A stretch of 64,000 nt of DNA from Solicoccozyma terricola (taxonomy: Eukaryota; Basidiomycota; Tremellomycetes; Filobasidiales; Piskurozymaceae), in assembly GCA_001600875.1 (NCBI GenBank), contig BCLD01000016.1:159658-223657 (forward strand). Direction: 5' to 3'. The notes below the pieces were generated by a model. The model was not told the origin of the DNA. It saw only the letters and a list, made by a program, of their open reading frames with translations, and made no database searches. Position 1 is the stretch's first letter. Every line of letters starts with the position of its first letter. Positions 44,580 to 54,970 of this stretch are shown in pieces. Position numbers and translations under genes: made by a program.

Positions 44580-47109
44580 TTCCCTTCCTTCTTTCTCCAC
44601 CCTACTCACCTCCAGCTCTTGCGTATCAATAATGGAAGGTCAAACCCCACGTGTCATCGAAAACGCAGAAGGTGGTCGAACAACTCCATCAGTAGTTGCA
44701 TTCACCAAAGATGGAGAGAGGTTGGTTGGTCAACCGGCCAAGAGGCAGGCGGTTGTTAACCCAGAGAACACCCTGTTTGCTACCAAGAGGTGAGTGTTTC
44801 GGTGGTGGTGGTGGTGGTGCTCGGTGGCGTGGGGTGGCGACGTGGGACAATCTCACGGCGATGAGAGTGTTTTGGCGGATAGTGGAACGTGTAGACGAAG
44901 AGGAGAACCTGGTTTACAATGACGGGTTGTCTTTGTGGATGGCAATCTACGGTTTCGTCAACTGCCAGTGAAAGTGAAGGAATCATTGCCGTTCGTTCGT
45001 TTTGGAAGGTCCTTTGCCGATTGACGAAGATCGGTAGAGATTGGTTTTGCCGGGACTTGATTGTTCCGATAGATGGGTCTGGGTTCCTACCGTTCCGTCG
45101 GATGCGCAGATGGTCGAAATCCCAATCCCCCGTTTTTTTCGAATCACTAACTGACGACGCCTCCCCCCCCCCCTTTTCTTCTCCAGGTTGATCGGTCGTA
45201 AATTCAAGGACGCAGAGGTCCAAAAGGACATTCACAATGTCCCTTTCAAAATCGTGGCCCACTCCAACGGCGATGCTTGGGTTCAGGCTCAGGGTAAAGA
45301 TTACTCCCCAGCCCAGATCGGAGCTTTCGTCGTCGGTAAGATGAAGGACACCGCTTCGGCTTACCTCGGCAAGCCCGTCAAGCATGCTGGTGAGTTGGGA
45401 GTGAGGAATCGGTGGATGTGTGTCAGATGCTAACCCTTCTTCCCCCCCCCCCCCCGGGCCTCTAGTCATCACCGTCCCGGCCTACTTCAACGACTCTCAA
45501 CGTCAGGCTACCAAGGACGCTGGTTCGATCGCTGGTCTCGACGTTCTCCGTGTCATCAACGAGCCCACAGCCGCTGCCCTCGCTTACGGTCTTGACAAGA
45601 ACGAATCTTCCATCATCGCCGTTTACGATCTTGGTGGTGGTACATTCGATGTCTCCATCCTTGAGATGCAAAAGGGTGTGTTCGAGGTCAAGTCGACCAA
45701 CGGTGATACCCACTTGGGAGGTGAAGATTTCGATATCGTTCTCGTCAACCACCTCGTCGCCGAATTCAAAAAGACCGAGGGTATCGACCTCTCCAAGGAT
45801 CGAATGGCCATCCAACGTATTCGTGAGGCTGCAGAGCGAGCCAAGATCGAGCTCTCGTCTACCTCGCAAACCGATATCTCCCTCCCATACATCACCGCAA
45901 CCGCCGACGGACCAAAGCACATCAACACGCAACTCACTCGAGCCAAATTCGAGTCCCTTGTCAAGCCTCTCGTCGACCGAACCATCGAGCCATGCAAGAA
46001 GGCTCTGTCCGATGCCGCCGTCAAGGCTTCCGACATCAACGAGGTCATCCTCGTCGGTGGTATGAGCCGAATGCCACGAGTCATTGACACCGTCAAGTCA
46101 ATGTTCGGTCGTGAGCCATCGAAGGGTGTCAACCCCGACGAGGCCGTCGCAATCGGTGCTTCCATTCAGGCCGGTGTCCTCGCCGGTAACGTTACCGACA
46201 TCCTCCTCCTCGATGTCACTCCCTTGTCTCTCGGTATCGAGACCCTCGGTGGTGTCTTCACCCGTCTCATCAACCGAAACACCACCATCCCCACCAAGAA
46301 GAGTCAGACCTTCTCCACCGCCGCCGACGGTCAGACCGCTATCGAGGTCAAGATCTACCAGGGAGAGCGAGAGTTGGTCCGTGACAACAAGTTGTTGGGT
46401 AACTTCCAGTTGAACGGTCTGCCACCGTGAGTCGATGACCGGGGGCATTCGTGTCAAGAGATGTTGGAAATGGTGGCTGACGAACCTCGCCCTTTTTCCC
46501 GCACAGCCTTCCCCGTGGAACCCCCCAGATCTCCATCACCTTTGACATTGATGCAGATGGTATCGTCAACGTTTCCGCAATCGACAAGGCCACCAACAAG
46601 GAGCAGGCAATGACCATTGCTTCGTCATCCGGTCTGTCAGACAAGGAGATTGAGCGTATGGTTGCCGAGTCCGAGGCGTTCGCCGAGTCCGACAAGCAGA
46701 GGCGTCTCATCATCGAGGAGTCGAACAAGGGAGAGTCGTTCTGCGTTGATACCGAGAAGGGTGAGTGGCGCGATGTAATGAACTGAAACTGCGGTAGCTG
46801 ACCTCGAATTTCCTACTCTCAGCCATGGGCGAGTTCCAGGACCAACTCGAGGCCTCTGACCGCGACAACGTCAACAAGCTCATTGCCGAGCTCAGGGAGA
46901 TCTGTGCCAAGGGTACTGCCGGTGACGCTGATATCACCCCGGAACAAATCAAGACCGTCTACGATGCCGCTCAACAAGCTTCCCTCGTCCTCTTCCAGAA
47001 GGCATACGAGAAGCGATCCGCTGCCAACGCCGCCAACTCTTCTGAATCATCCGAGGCATCATCCGAGAAGACCGAGTCTGGTTCTTCCGAAGGCGAGAAG
47101 AAGAACTAG
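43692..47109 (+). CDS. SSC1: mitochondrial Hsp70 chaperone (Ssc1)
   Basis: Ssc1 is the ATP-driven matrix chaperone and motor of the TIM23 import pathway. Exon 1 (43692-43754) encodes [21 protein letters not shown], a basic presequence. Exon 2 starts at 44289 with [20 protein letters not shown]. The nucleotide-binding domain has [75 protein letters not shown] and [19 protein letters not shown]. The substrate-binding domain begins [19 protein letters not shown]. The protein ends with an Ala/Ser/Glu-rich tail and EGEKKN at 47109. Length is about 660 residues, as expected. Exon codon use is strongly C-ending (GTC, ATC, CTC, AAG), fitting high expression. Seven or so exons. Intron 1 (43755-44288) contains a distinctive repeat family, and intron 2 contains 34 + 30 C. 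Confidence 0.97.
43795..44033 (+). repeat. GCGAGCGAAGCGAGC-type repeat cluster in SSC1 intron 1
   Basis: Seven copies of a unit close to TGCGAGCGAAGCGAGCACT begin at about 43795, 43831, 43872, 43900, 43935, 43987 and 44015. Each is usually followed by a pyrimidine-rich ACTTTCTTC spacer. Spacings are 36, 41, 28, 35, 52 and 28 bp. The core contains GCGAGC twice, separated by GAA or GGA. Confidence 0.9.
44514..44579 (+). repeat. poly-C tract (34 C, TT, 30 C) in SSC1 intron 2
   Basis: The run ends about 37 bases before the 3' splice site CACCTCCAG near 44616. Shorter C-runs also precede the acceptors at about 45186 and 45465 in the same gene. Confidence 0.93.
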
Positions 47110-47571
47110 GGAGGGTTCTAGGAGGGAAGAGGTGTTTCGGTCGTCTTGAGGCAGGCGATGGTGCGGGACATGAAGGAAACGGAAAATAAAAACAAAGCAT
47201 TGGATATTCAACCCGCCCCCCCCCCCCCCGGCGGCCCCCCTGGGGGGGTTTTTCCCCCCCCCCCCCCCCCCCCCTCTCTCTGCATGTATAAGACGGAATC
47301 GGCAGAGGGTCGTCTACTCTACATCATTCACCCTTCTTCACGCTGTCTTTTATTGTGTTTTCTCTTCTTTCTCTATCCCACTCCCCCTTCCGTTTGTAAC
47401 AGTATAGGCAACCGCTCAATCATCATGATCATGAACATAGGAGGCGGAGATCTCCCTGACCAGCTCGCTGACGTAAGACGGGAAGCCGGGCGCGACGTGA
47501 TCCAGTATAGCATACGCCATATATCCCTCACTCGCTGTCCTGTGGTGGGTCAACACCATCTCTCCGTCACC
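47110..47571. other. intergenic between SSC1 and TRAPPC11 genes, poly-C rich
   Basis: C-runs at 47216-47230 and 47253-47272 lie just after the SSC1 3' end. An open frame with MIMNIGGGDLPDQLADVRRE continues into the TRAPPC11-like gene and could be an N-terminal extension from ATG 47424 or 47430. The better match to the family starts at 47572. Confidence 0.5.
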
Positions 47572-50500
47572 ATGCAGTCCTATCCGCAGGAGGTAAGAGC
47601 TCGCGCGATTAGTCCATCAGACCACTCCTTTCGCTGATAACCGCGAAAACCGCTCCAGCTCCTGGTTCAACAACAGCCATTGATGTTCATCGCTGGACTC
47701 GATGTGACAAAGCCAGAACCAGCAGCGAGCACCAGCAAGTCCTTACCCGAGCCAACGGCTGCATTGGAAACTCAATCACGGCTACCCGGAACCTCTTTTG
47801 CTCAACCCGTAGACGATGGGAAGCCGCAGATACCAGCGTTGGTCGTTTCAGAGGAGAATGGGGTGCATCCTGTCGAAGAACCAGCGAGCGATCAATTTGA
47901 GGATCTCAAGGGCTCACTGAGGACACTATTCGGTCAGAAAGTCGTGAAAGGAAAAATATGGCAAACTCCAGGTAGAGGTGATACTTTCAAGATGGTCATG
48001 GTGGACAGGGTGAGCCTGGGTTTTGCATGTCAAATGTGGCGTCATGTTTCTGTGACTGATGAAGCCTTCTTCTGCCATTTGCCAGAACGTCCGACTTCCA
48101 ACTCGTAAAATCCTACCACAAGTTTCTGCCCCTACATCCCAACCTCCAAGTCCGCACTCTCCTCTCTCCCCACTCACCGCCACTTCTCCTCTCTATCCGG
48201 ACGGTATAATTTCCCCCATATGGATGCGTAAACATTCCGACATGATTCCTTCCGTCTTTGTCTTGTTCTTACGACTACTCGAATTCCCTGCTAATGAATC
48301 GACATTTTCGTCCGTGGCTGGATCTCCATTGACAAGTCTCGGTGGAACACCTTCAACTTCTCCTCCCGCGGCGACATCGACGGATGATGCTCGACAATTT
48401 CCATTCCAAGGAGAAACCAGGAAACCAGCGGATATACCACTACCAGATTTGGAGAAAAGGAGAAAAGAGGCGGAGAGATTGGCAGATGAGGAACTTGTCA
48501 AGGTTATTGCAGAGAGGAGAAGGAAGTTGGTGGAGAGGGGAATCAAGTTCACTATCGTGTTGATGACAGGCAGGGATATGTTGGGTGAGAAAATCCGGCG
48601 AAATTATGTTGCTCAAGTGGGAACTAAACAAATCCGCCTGCCTTGTCCTACAGAGGACCCATCACTAGACGGCCGATTAAGTACGATCAGACGGCAGAGC
48701 GGGTTGGATTCCAGAGCAAGTTTGTTCGTGCTCACACCTGTTCCTGATGAGGATTTGGTAGAGTTTGTGGCGAGGTGAGTATATTGATTGAAATTTTCCC
48801 ATTGACATTTACACTGACGATCATAATACCCCGCGTCCAGCCTCCAAGATGCCCTTCGAGACTCTGCATTGGAATATTACGGCGGTCATTATAAACGCAA
48901 CCGTCGGAAACGACAACGACTGCCAGCCAATCCGCTATCGATACCGTATCCCTTGACGACTGATCCAGGATCTCACACGAGACCGCTGGCAGCACAAGGT
49001 TGGGCTGTTAGATATGACTATAAAGCTGCTGTGTTTGCTGAGATGAGAGGGGAGATTGATGTCGCAAGGAGGTGAGTTTGGATGTGGTAATGAAGGGAGT
49101 ACTCGTGAATTGACAGAGTTGTGTGGAGCTTAGACACCTTCAAGATTCTTGGACCGAACTAGCGAAAATGTTCGCTTCGACTTCAGTTTTGCCACCGAGG
49201 ACAAAGCGGTGGGCAGAAGCGAAAGTGGTGGCGGATTGCATAGCTGTCAAGGTGAGACTTGCTGGTTTGAGGTTGTGGCGGTTGTCGTGTCCACTCGTTA
49301 ACACGGGCGTGTTCGCGATCAGATCTGCAAGCTGTGTCTGTACAAGAATGAGACTGCGGCATCACTAGCGTTTTTTCACCAGCATCTTGGGCGATTCGGA
49401 GAATTGTCTAGAGGATGGGGTATCGGTGAAGAGACGTTCGAGTTTTGGAGCTGGGTGGCGAGACAGTGAGAGGCGTCTTTGCACTATATTTGTGCGCGCA
49501 CACTGATTCGTTATGGCCTCAGATACCGCATATTTGCGGAGCTGGTGGAGATGGCAGTTTCCTCCGGTCTACGGATACCCAAAACCCTCCCCTCATACGT
49601 ACCGCTTGCAGCTCCCACTGCTCTGCCACACACTCAGCTGACACCTCAAGAATTGGTCTCTCGTAATAACCCACTGGTGACATTGCAACACCCTGGTTAC
49701 TACTATTACACGGCTGCGAACTGTACTGTGCAGAGACGCAGTCGATTCCTGGCTGCGCTCGACGAGGTCCGTGATGGCCGTTTATCCGATTTGATTCAGG
49801 TTGACTGACAGGATTTTCGTGGCCGCAGTCCGAAAACCCGGTGGAAGATGGTGCTGGTCACGTCAGCCCCTCGCCGGGTTTTCCAAACGAGAAGAAGATC
49901 GATCACGCTGCGATCATTATAGAGGTAAGTATTTGGTACTCGTCTCACTGCATACATGCTCATGCTCATGCCGTCTCGCACAGCTCTTCACGAAAGCATA
50001 CGGGTTGTTCAAGGACCAAACTCGACAGCAGCTCCGTATGTCATTATACATTGCATACAGAATTGCAGTCATGTACAGCGAGGCTGGTCAGCATGAAATG
50101 GCAATGAAGTGGGTGCTCGGCGCCATGCTGAGTTTGGATGTGAACGCTCACGTATCCGATCACAGATTCTTTGAGCGAATATCTAAAAATTACCAAAGGG
50201 AGTGCTGGGATCCGATCATTTGGTCGGTCAGAGACACGTGGTATGATTGCGCCCAGCGTACAGGATCAGTGGAAACTGCGGTGAGGTTGCTGTTGCAAAT
50301 GATGAGTCCAGGTAAGAGGATGGCGGTGCTGAGGAGATGCTTCTGGCTGATACATGAAACCGCCAGGTGGATCTCGGAAGCAGGATGATCCTTCTCAGTT
50401 CCAGGAGGATATGATGTCTATCCTGACGGTCAGTGATTGGTGACAAGCTTGGGCGATTCAAACTCACCACTATTTCTCTTCAGACTACGGCGCCATCCAG

Positions 50501-52538
50501 CAACGACCCCGTGGAAATCGACCTAGATGCCGAGACGCCGTTGAGTGAGGCTTGAGTTGATGGCACTCATTACCCGGCTGACGGCATACTTCTTGTCAGT
50601 CTGTGCCACAATCTTTTATACCCGCGAGACCGCCCTCGTTGGACAATCAGCACCTTTCCAAATCAAGCTCTCCGCAGCGCCATCTGCACAATTCGACACT
50701 CTGTGCTTTGATTCGATCGAATTGCACTTCTCAACGGATCGGCCGGCGGTGGTGATCGACGGGAGTGACGGTACACTCCGCGAAGGCACAATTCACCTTG
50801 GCAACATCGCGTTGGACGACGTCACCACGTCCATCCACTCCGCTCCATTGTCTTTTACACCTGGGAGAACGATGATCCTCAATGGATCGTTGTCCTCTGC
50901 CTTGCCCATCATAGGAGGAGTAGGTGGTGTATTCTTCGTTTCCAGGGGCGAATGCTGACCACGCTCTTTTCAGATCAAACGAATCGTCTTCACGCTGTCG
51001 AAAAGTCAGTGGAATCTGCGCCTGAATGCCTTGCCCGCTTTTCGGACAGCGTCCACTTCCAGCGGCAAAGCTGTGCCTACCGTCAGGTAAGCCGATCCGC
51101 GATGGGTACCAGATTAAAAGAAAAAAAAATTAACGTACAAACGCTTGCAGGTTTGCGAAAGCACCACCTCGCCTCCGAATGGAGATGATTGGTCCACCAA
51201 CCGCTTACACCTCGGAGCAAATACCGATCAAGGTGGAAATAACGAACGAGGATGATGTGGAGACGCATACCCTTTTGAGTGTTGGCCTGCATGGTCTGGA
51301 TCGAGGTGATGGTGAGCGCATGTTGAAATTGGCAGTCGAGTGGTTTCGCGACTTACATTCGATTCGTCCACAGCATTTACTCTTCTGGACAAGCACGGCG
51401 ACCCCACTGGGCAGCCTGATATGCAGGTTTCGCTGGCTGCCGGGCAGTCAAAGACCATACAGTGTCGCTTACAGGCGGTGATGCCGGGTGTCAAATCTCC
51501 CACTCTACTGCTGTCTGTGACCGATGTAGATGAGACCACACAGGCGGCGTCGTTGTCAAAGTCCATTCAGGTCGACATCTCGGAGCCTTTCCACGTCAAC
51601 AATTCGGTCACGTACTCGCCACTTCAGCACGGTCGTACCCCACTGTTGTCGTTGGGAAACGCGCTGGAGGAGCTCTACAAGGCCGATGTTGTCACAACTG
51701 TGGCGTTGGGGGCGGCTGCTGGAGAGGACATTGTGATCAGAAAGGTTCGATACGTTCTCTCAGTGAGTGATGAGTCTCGAGGCAAAGGAGACGCACAGTT
51801 GACCGCTCCCTTCAGCCTACTCCTCACATCCGTCTCCTTCATGACACACTTTCGGAGCTGTCTTTGGATGCCACCCCAGGTAGGACAGAATCGCTGGCGC
51901 GCATTTGAAATTGTAGCTGATTAGGCCATTTCCAGCTTGGCGATCGGGGGACGAATTTTGCTTGACTGCATTATTCAACTTGGCAATACCGGAAACCTTG
52001 CAATCAACCGCTCCACCGCAGCTTGACATCGAGTGGAATAGGTGAGTGCACCGTGGCCATATGACTATGGATTGTTAATTTGACGATTTTCAATCCCTCA
52101 AGTGTGAGCGACTCGGGCCCAGCCAACGTCTTCCATGCGGTACTTCCCCAACTCGCCATACCACAATCAGCCGACCACGTCGATGCCGTACTACACTCTC
52201 CACAGCGAGTACAAATGCTGCAACCGTTCGAGGTGTCACTGGTGGTCACCAACACGCACAGCACTGCTGCCGTGCCGTCACTCACCGTCAATCTCGCGTC
52301 GGACGACAACTTTGTTTGGGAGGGAGCGCGGCAAACAAAATTCCCCCTTCTCCTGCCTGGCGGTCAATGGACCTTGCCGTTGACAATGACTGCTTTGCAG
52401 ACGGGCTGGCAAGCTTTACCTAGCTTGCGGCTCGCTGAGGGCCTCCCAGACAGACAACGTGAGATCTTGGTGAAAGGTGCTCACGCCACTACATCAGAGA
52501 GCGGACAGGACATCCATGTATACGTACAGCCAGCATGA
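47572..52538 (+). CDS. TRAPP complex subunit 11-like (foie gras / gryzun)
   Basis: TRAPPC11 belongs to a Golgi/ER-associated TRAPP Rab-GEF complex. Exon 1 MQSYPQE joins LLVQQQPLMFIAGLDVTKPE, matching the family N-terminus (FVTLTGLDV in animals). A Ser/Pro/Thr-rich insertion follows. The foie-gras region then reads RGIKFTIVLMTGRDML, RASLFVLTPVPDEDLVEFV, LEYYGGHYKRNRRKRQRL, YDYKAAVFAEMRGEIDVARR, KICKLCLYKNETAASLAF, NPLVTLQHPGYYYYTAANC and AMKWVLGAMLSLDVNAHV. C-terminal exons contain beta-rich gryzun-type sequence: AAPSAQFDTLCFDSIELHF, APPRLRMEMIGPPTAYTSE, LQPFEVSLVVTNTHS and LLLPGGQWTLPLTMT. The gene ends HVYVQPA at 52538. At least 14 exons; several middle boundaries (50300-50620, 51800-52080) are approximate. 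Its 3' end is 21 bp from the NMD3 stop. Confidence 0.85.
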
Positions 52539-52559
52539 AAAGGTACAAGGGTTTTTTGT

Positions 52560-54589
52560 CTACTCTTCCTCGACCGTTTCCGCATCCTTCAGATCCATCT
52601 CGTCGAAATGATCCAAAAGCTCGTCGAGCTGAACATCTGGGAAATCCTCTTCCTCCTCCTCGTTGTCCGTCTCTGCAAAGTCCGCGTCGATGGCCATTGG
52701 TTCCTCCTCGATGTCCATCGCGTCGTTTTGAACTGGCTTCTTCGCCGACCTCTTGTTCTTGCGACCTCCTGATGGCACGACATCCATGTTGGTATCGCCC
52801 TCTGTCTTGTACAGATTGATAGCCGAACGCAATTCTGGATCCTCTTCGAGATCCCGAAGGAACAATTCGTAATCCTTTTCGACTTTTTGAGCGTCGACAC
52901 CACCCCGTCTTCCAAGAGCACCACGACCGACGTTACTTGATTCAGCGGGATCGTCTGCTTCTTTCGCGATAGATCGCAGCTTCCAGTTTCTAGCACGAGC
53001 CTTCTTACGTCTGTTCGGGTAGGTCTTCTTCACCAACACGACGTCTGGCAATCGCGTGTGATCGAGGGACTCGAATGCATCGCTGTTGAAGTTTGCGTTG
53101 GTGAGATGGTAACCCAAGACGATATCTCCGGGTTGTAGGATGGCTCCAAGATGAGTTCGAGTGTGATAGATACCATCATCGCCTCCCATCCCGTCGTCAT
53201 CGGCTTGTCTACCGCTGGATTTAGCGGTCGTGCGAGTGACCTGTGCATCGGCTAGTACGAACTTGCCCCTGGTAGGACCGGACGGCTCGACGTCTAGGAC
53301 GACAAACTCCAAGAGGTCGGAAACCGTAGCGAGTGAGTCGAATGGGTTACGCCAGTATACCGACGACGAAACGTCGGTGGATTGGAGTGTCATGGGATCG
53401 AGAAGATGTATCGAGTTTCCGACTCGAGAGCAGATGGTGAGCGGGCTGTGCAGAGTATGCTTTGGTTAGTGTTTTCGATCAGGGATGGGGCGCGCGGGGG
53501 TACCTGACCAGACGCTCTCACCTGATGTTTCCAGAAGACTTTGCAAGTTCCTTTGGAATGACCACCAAATCATCTTTACAGACCGGGACGATCTCGACAG
53601 AGTATGTGAATTTGTAATTCGCAGTGTTGGAATGCGTATCAGATGATAGCAGTTGTTCCGATGATTTCGATCTAACAAGGGGGTTAATTAGACGGATGTT
53701 CCATCGAAATCCCCTCCACAACAACTCACCGAATAGGAACGACACCAGCTAAAAATTCAACCATCTTGATCGCACTGTTCCTCTCCGTGTAGAAGAAATC
53801 CAAACCGTCTCTCTTTTCATTGATGTTGATGGTATCTCTGTAATCAGGCAGATAGAAAGAGAATATCAGTCACCGTTGATTCGTATCGTCCCAACGATCC
53901 ACACCCACTTGTGAGCGTTGTGTTTCAAGATCAATTGTTCAAGGAACAAGAATGTTCGTTTATGTTGAACCTTTTGTCTAACCTGAACCGCCGCTTTCCA
54001 CGTATTCTTCGCCGCGAGTTTAGTACAAGCAGGACATTGACCACCGTGTACTATCAAAGTGAGTACGAAAGTTTGTTGCAGGACTGTGTTGGTGAGGATT
54101 TCCTTTTGGATTGTGATTGTGACTTTGATACGTCGGGAATGAGGCTCGGTCCATAGGAAATGAGCGTCGATAAGGCGGACTTTTTGAAGAGGTTTACCGA
54201 TCTTTTTGAGGCAGATTGCTGTACGGGGTTTTGAGAATGTCAGTGAGGGGATTGGGCATGGAGAAAATCGCCACACACTCACCGAGTAACTCTCGAGACT
54301 CTGGTTGAGCTGCAATCCAAGCAGCAGGAGGAGCAGCCCACCTCTCACAATTTCTGCAGAACTGCAAAGACGCTTCCTTGGGAATTCCTTCTGTGATATC
54401 GACGCTACGATTCCGGGACCCATTCGGTCAGTTCTGGGACGTTGAGGACTGGGTCGGGGGGACTCACGAATTTCTAAGACAACCGATGCACAGATTGGCA
54501 CCATTCGGGGTAATGACAGTCCCGCATTCAGCACAGAGGACTGCTTGCTGCGATGCAAACGAGTTGGGGACGTATTCCATCGTCGACAT
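52560..54589 (-). CDS. NMD3: 60S ribosomal export adaptor Nmd3
   Basis: Nmd3 carries a nuclear export signal and escorts the pre-60S subunit through nuclear pores via Crm1. The start at 54589 gives MSTMEYVPNSFASQQAVL and the paired Cys motifs CAECG and CIGCL. Next come LQFCRNCERWAAPPAAW and, in a later exon, LIVHGGQCPACTKLAAKN. Other family blocks are KIGKPLQKVRLIDAHFLWTE, KRTFLFLEQLILKHNAHK joined to DTINI..KRDGLDFFYTERN, and VEFLAGVVPIRSKSSEQL. Near the C-terminus are PGDIVLGYHLTNANFNSDAF and PDVVLVKKTYPNRRKKARAR. The last 100 residues are very acidic and contain LDELLDHFDEMDL, a plausible leucine-rich export signal. Stop is TAG ending at 52560. About six exons. Confidence 0.95.
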
Positions 54590-54970
54590 GGTGGGCGTGA
54601 TGTGGATGTGAGCTGGAGGGGGAAGGATATGGTTGGAGACCGGTGGATGGTGGGAGGTTGGGTGGTTTAATTTTGAGTTGATAAGCAAATTATTGCCTCC
54701 ACACGTGATTACACGTCACTCGGGGGGCGGGGGGCGGGGTGAATTGTAAACAAGTCCGGCGTTCACGACCGCAGGGACAACCAGCTGCGGCATGTCCTCA
54801 TCCGACCACGACTCCTCGGTGGTGGGACGAGGACGAGGCAGGGACGCTGCTGCTGGTGTCCACATGTCCAACGAACCGGCCACATCCAGTCGGGGCCACG
54901 ACGTGAGTGATCATTCCGACGACAGGAGAGTTCATCGCTCACCCCATATCTCGTCCGAGTAGAAAGCCGA
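54590..54970. promoter_or_regulatory. divergent promoter of NMD3 and the 54971 gene
   Basis: CACGTG is at 54702-54707 and TTGTAAACAAG at 54744-54754, separated by a GC-rich block (GGGGGGCGG repeats). An ATG at 54793 opens a short frame on the plus strand. It could be an upstream exon of the next gene, but no join was convincing. Confidence 0.55.

Noticed and set aside
54793..54962. Separate small gene starting at ATG 54793
   Set aside because: The frame ends quickly and has no homology I recognise. It may be an upstream ORF or an untranslated leader of the 54971 gene.
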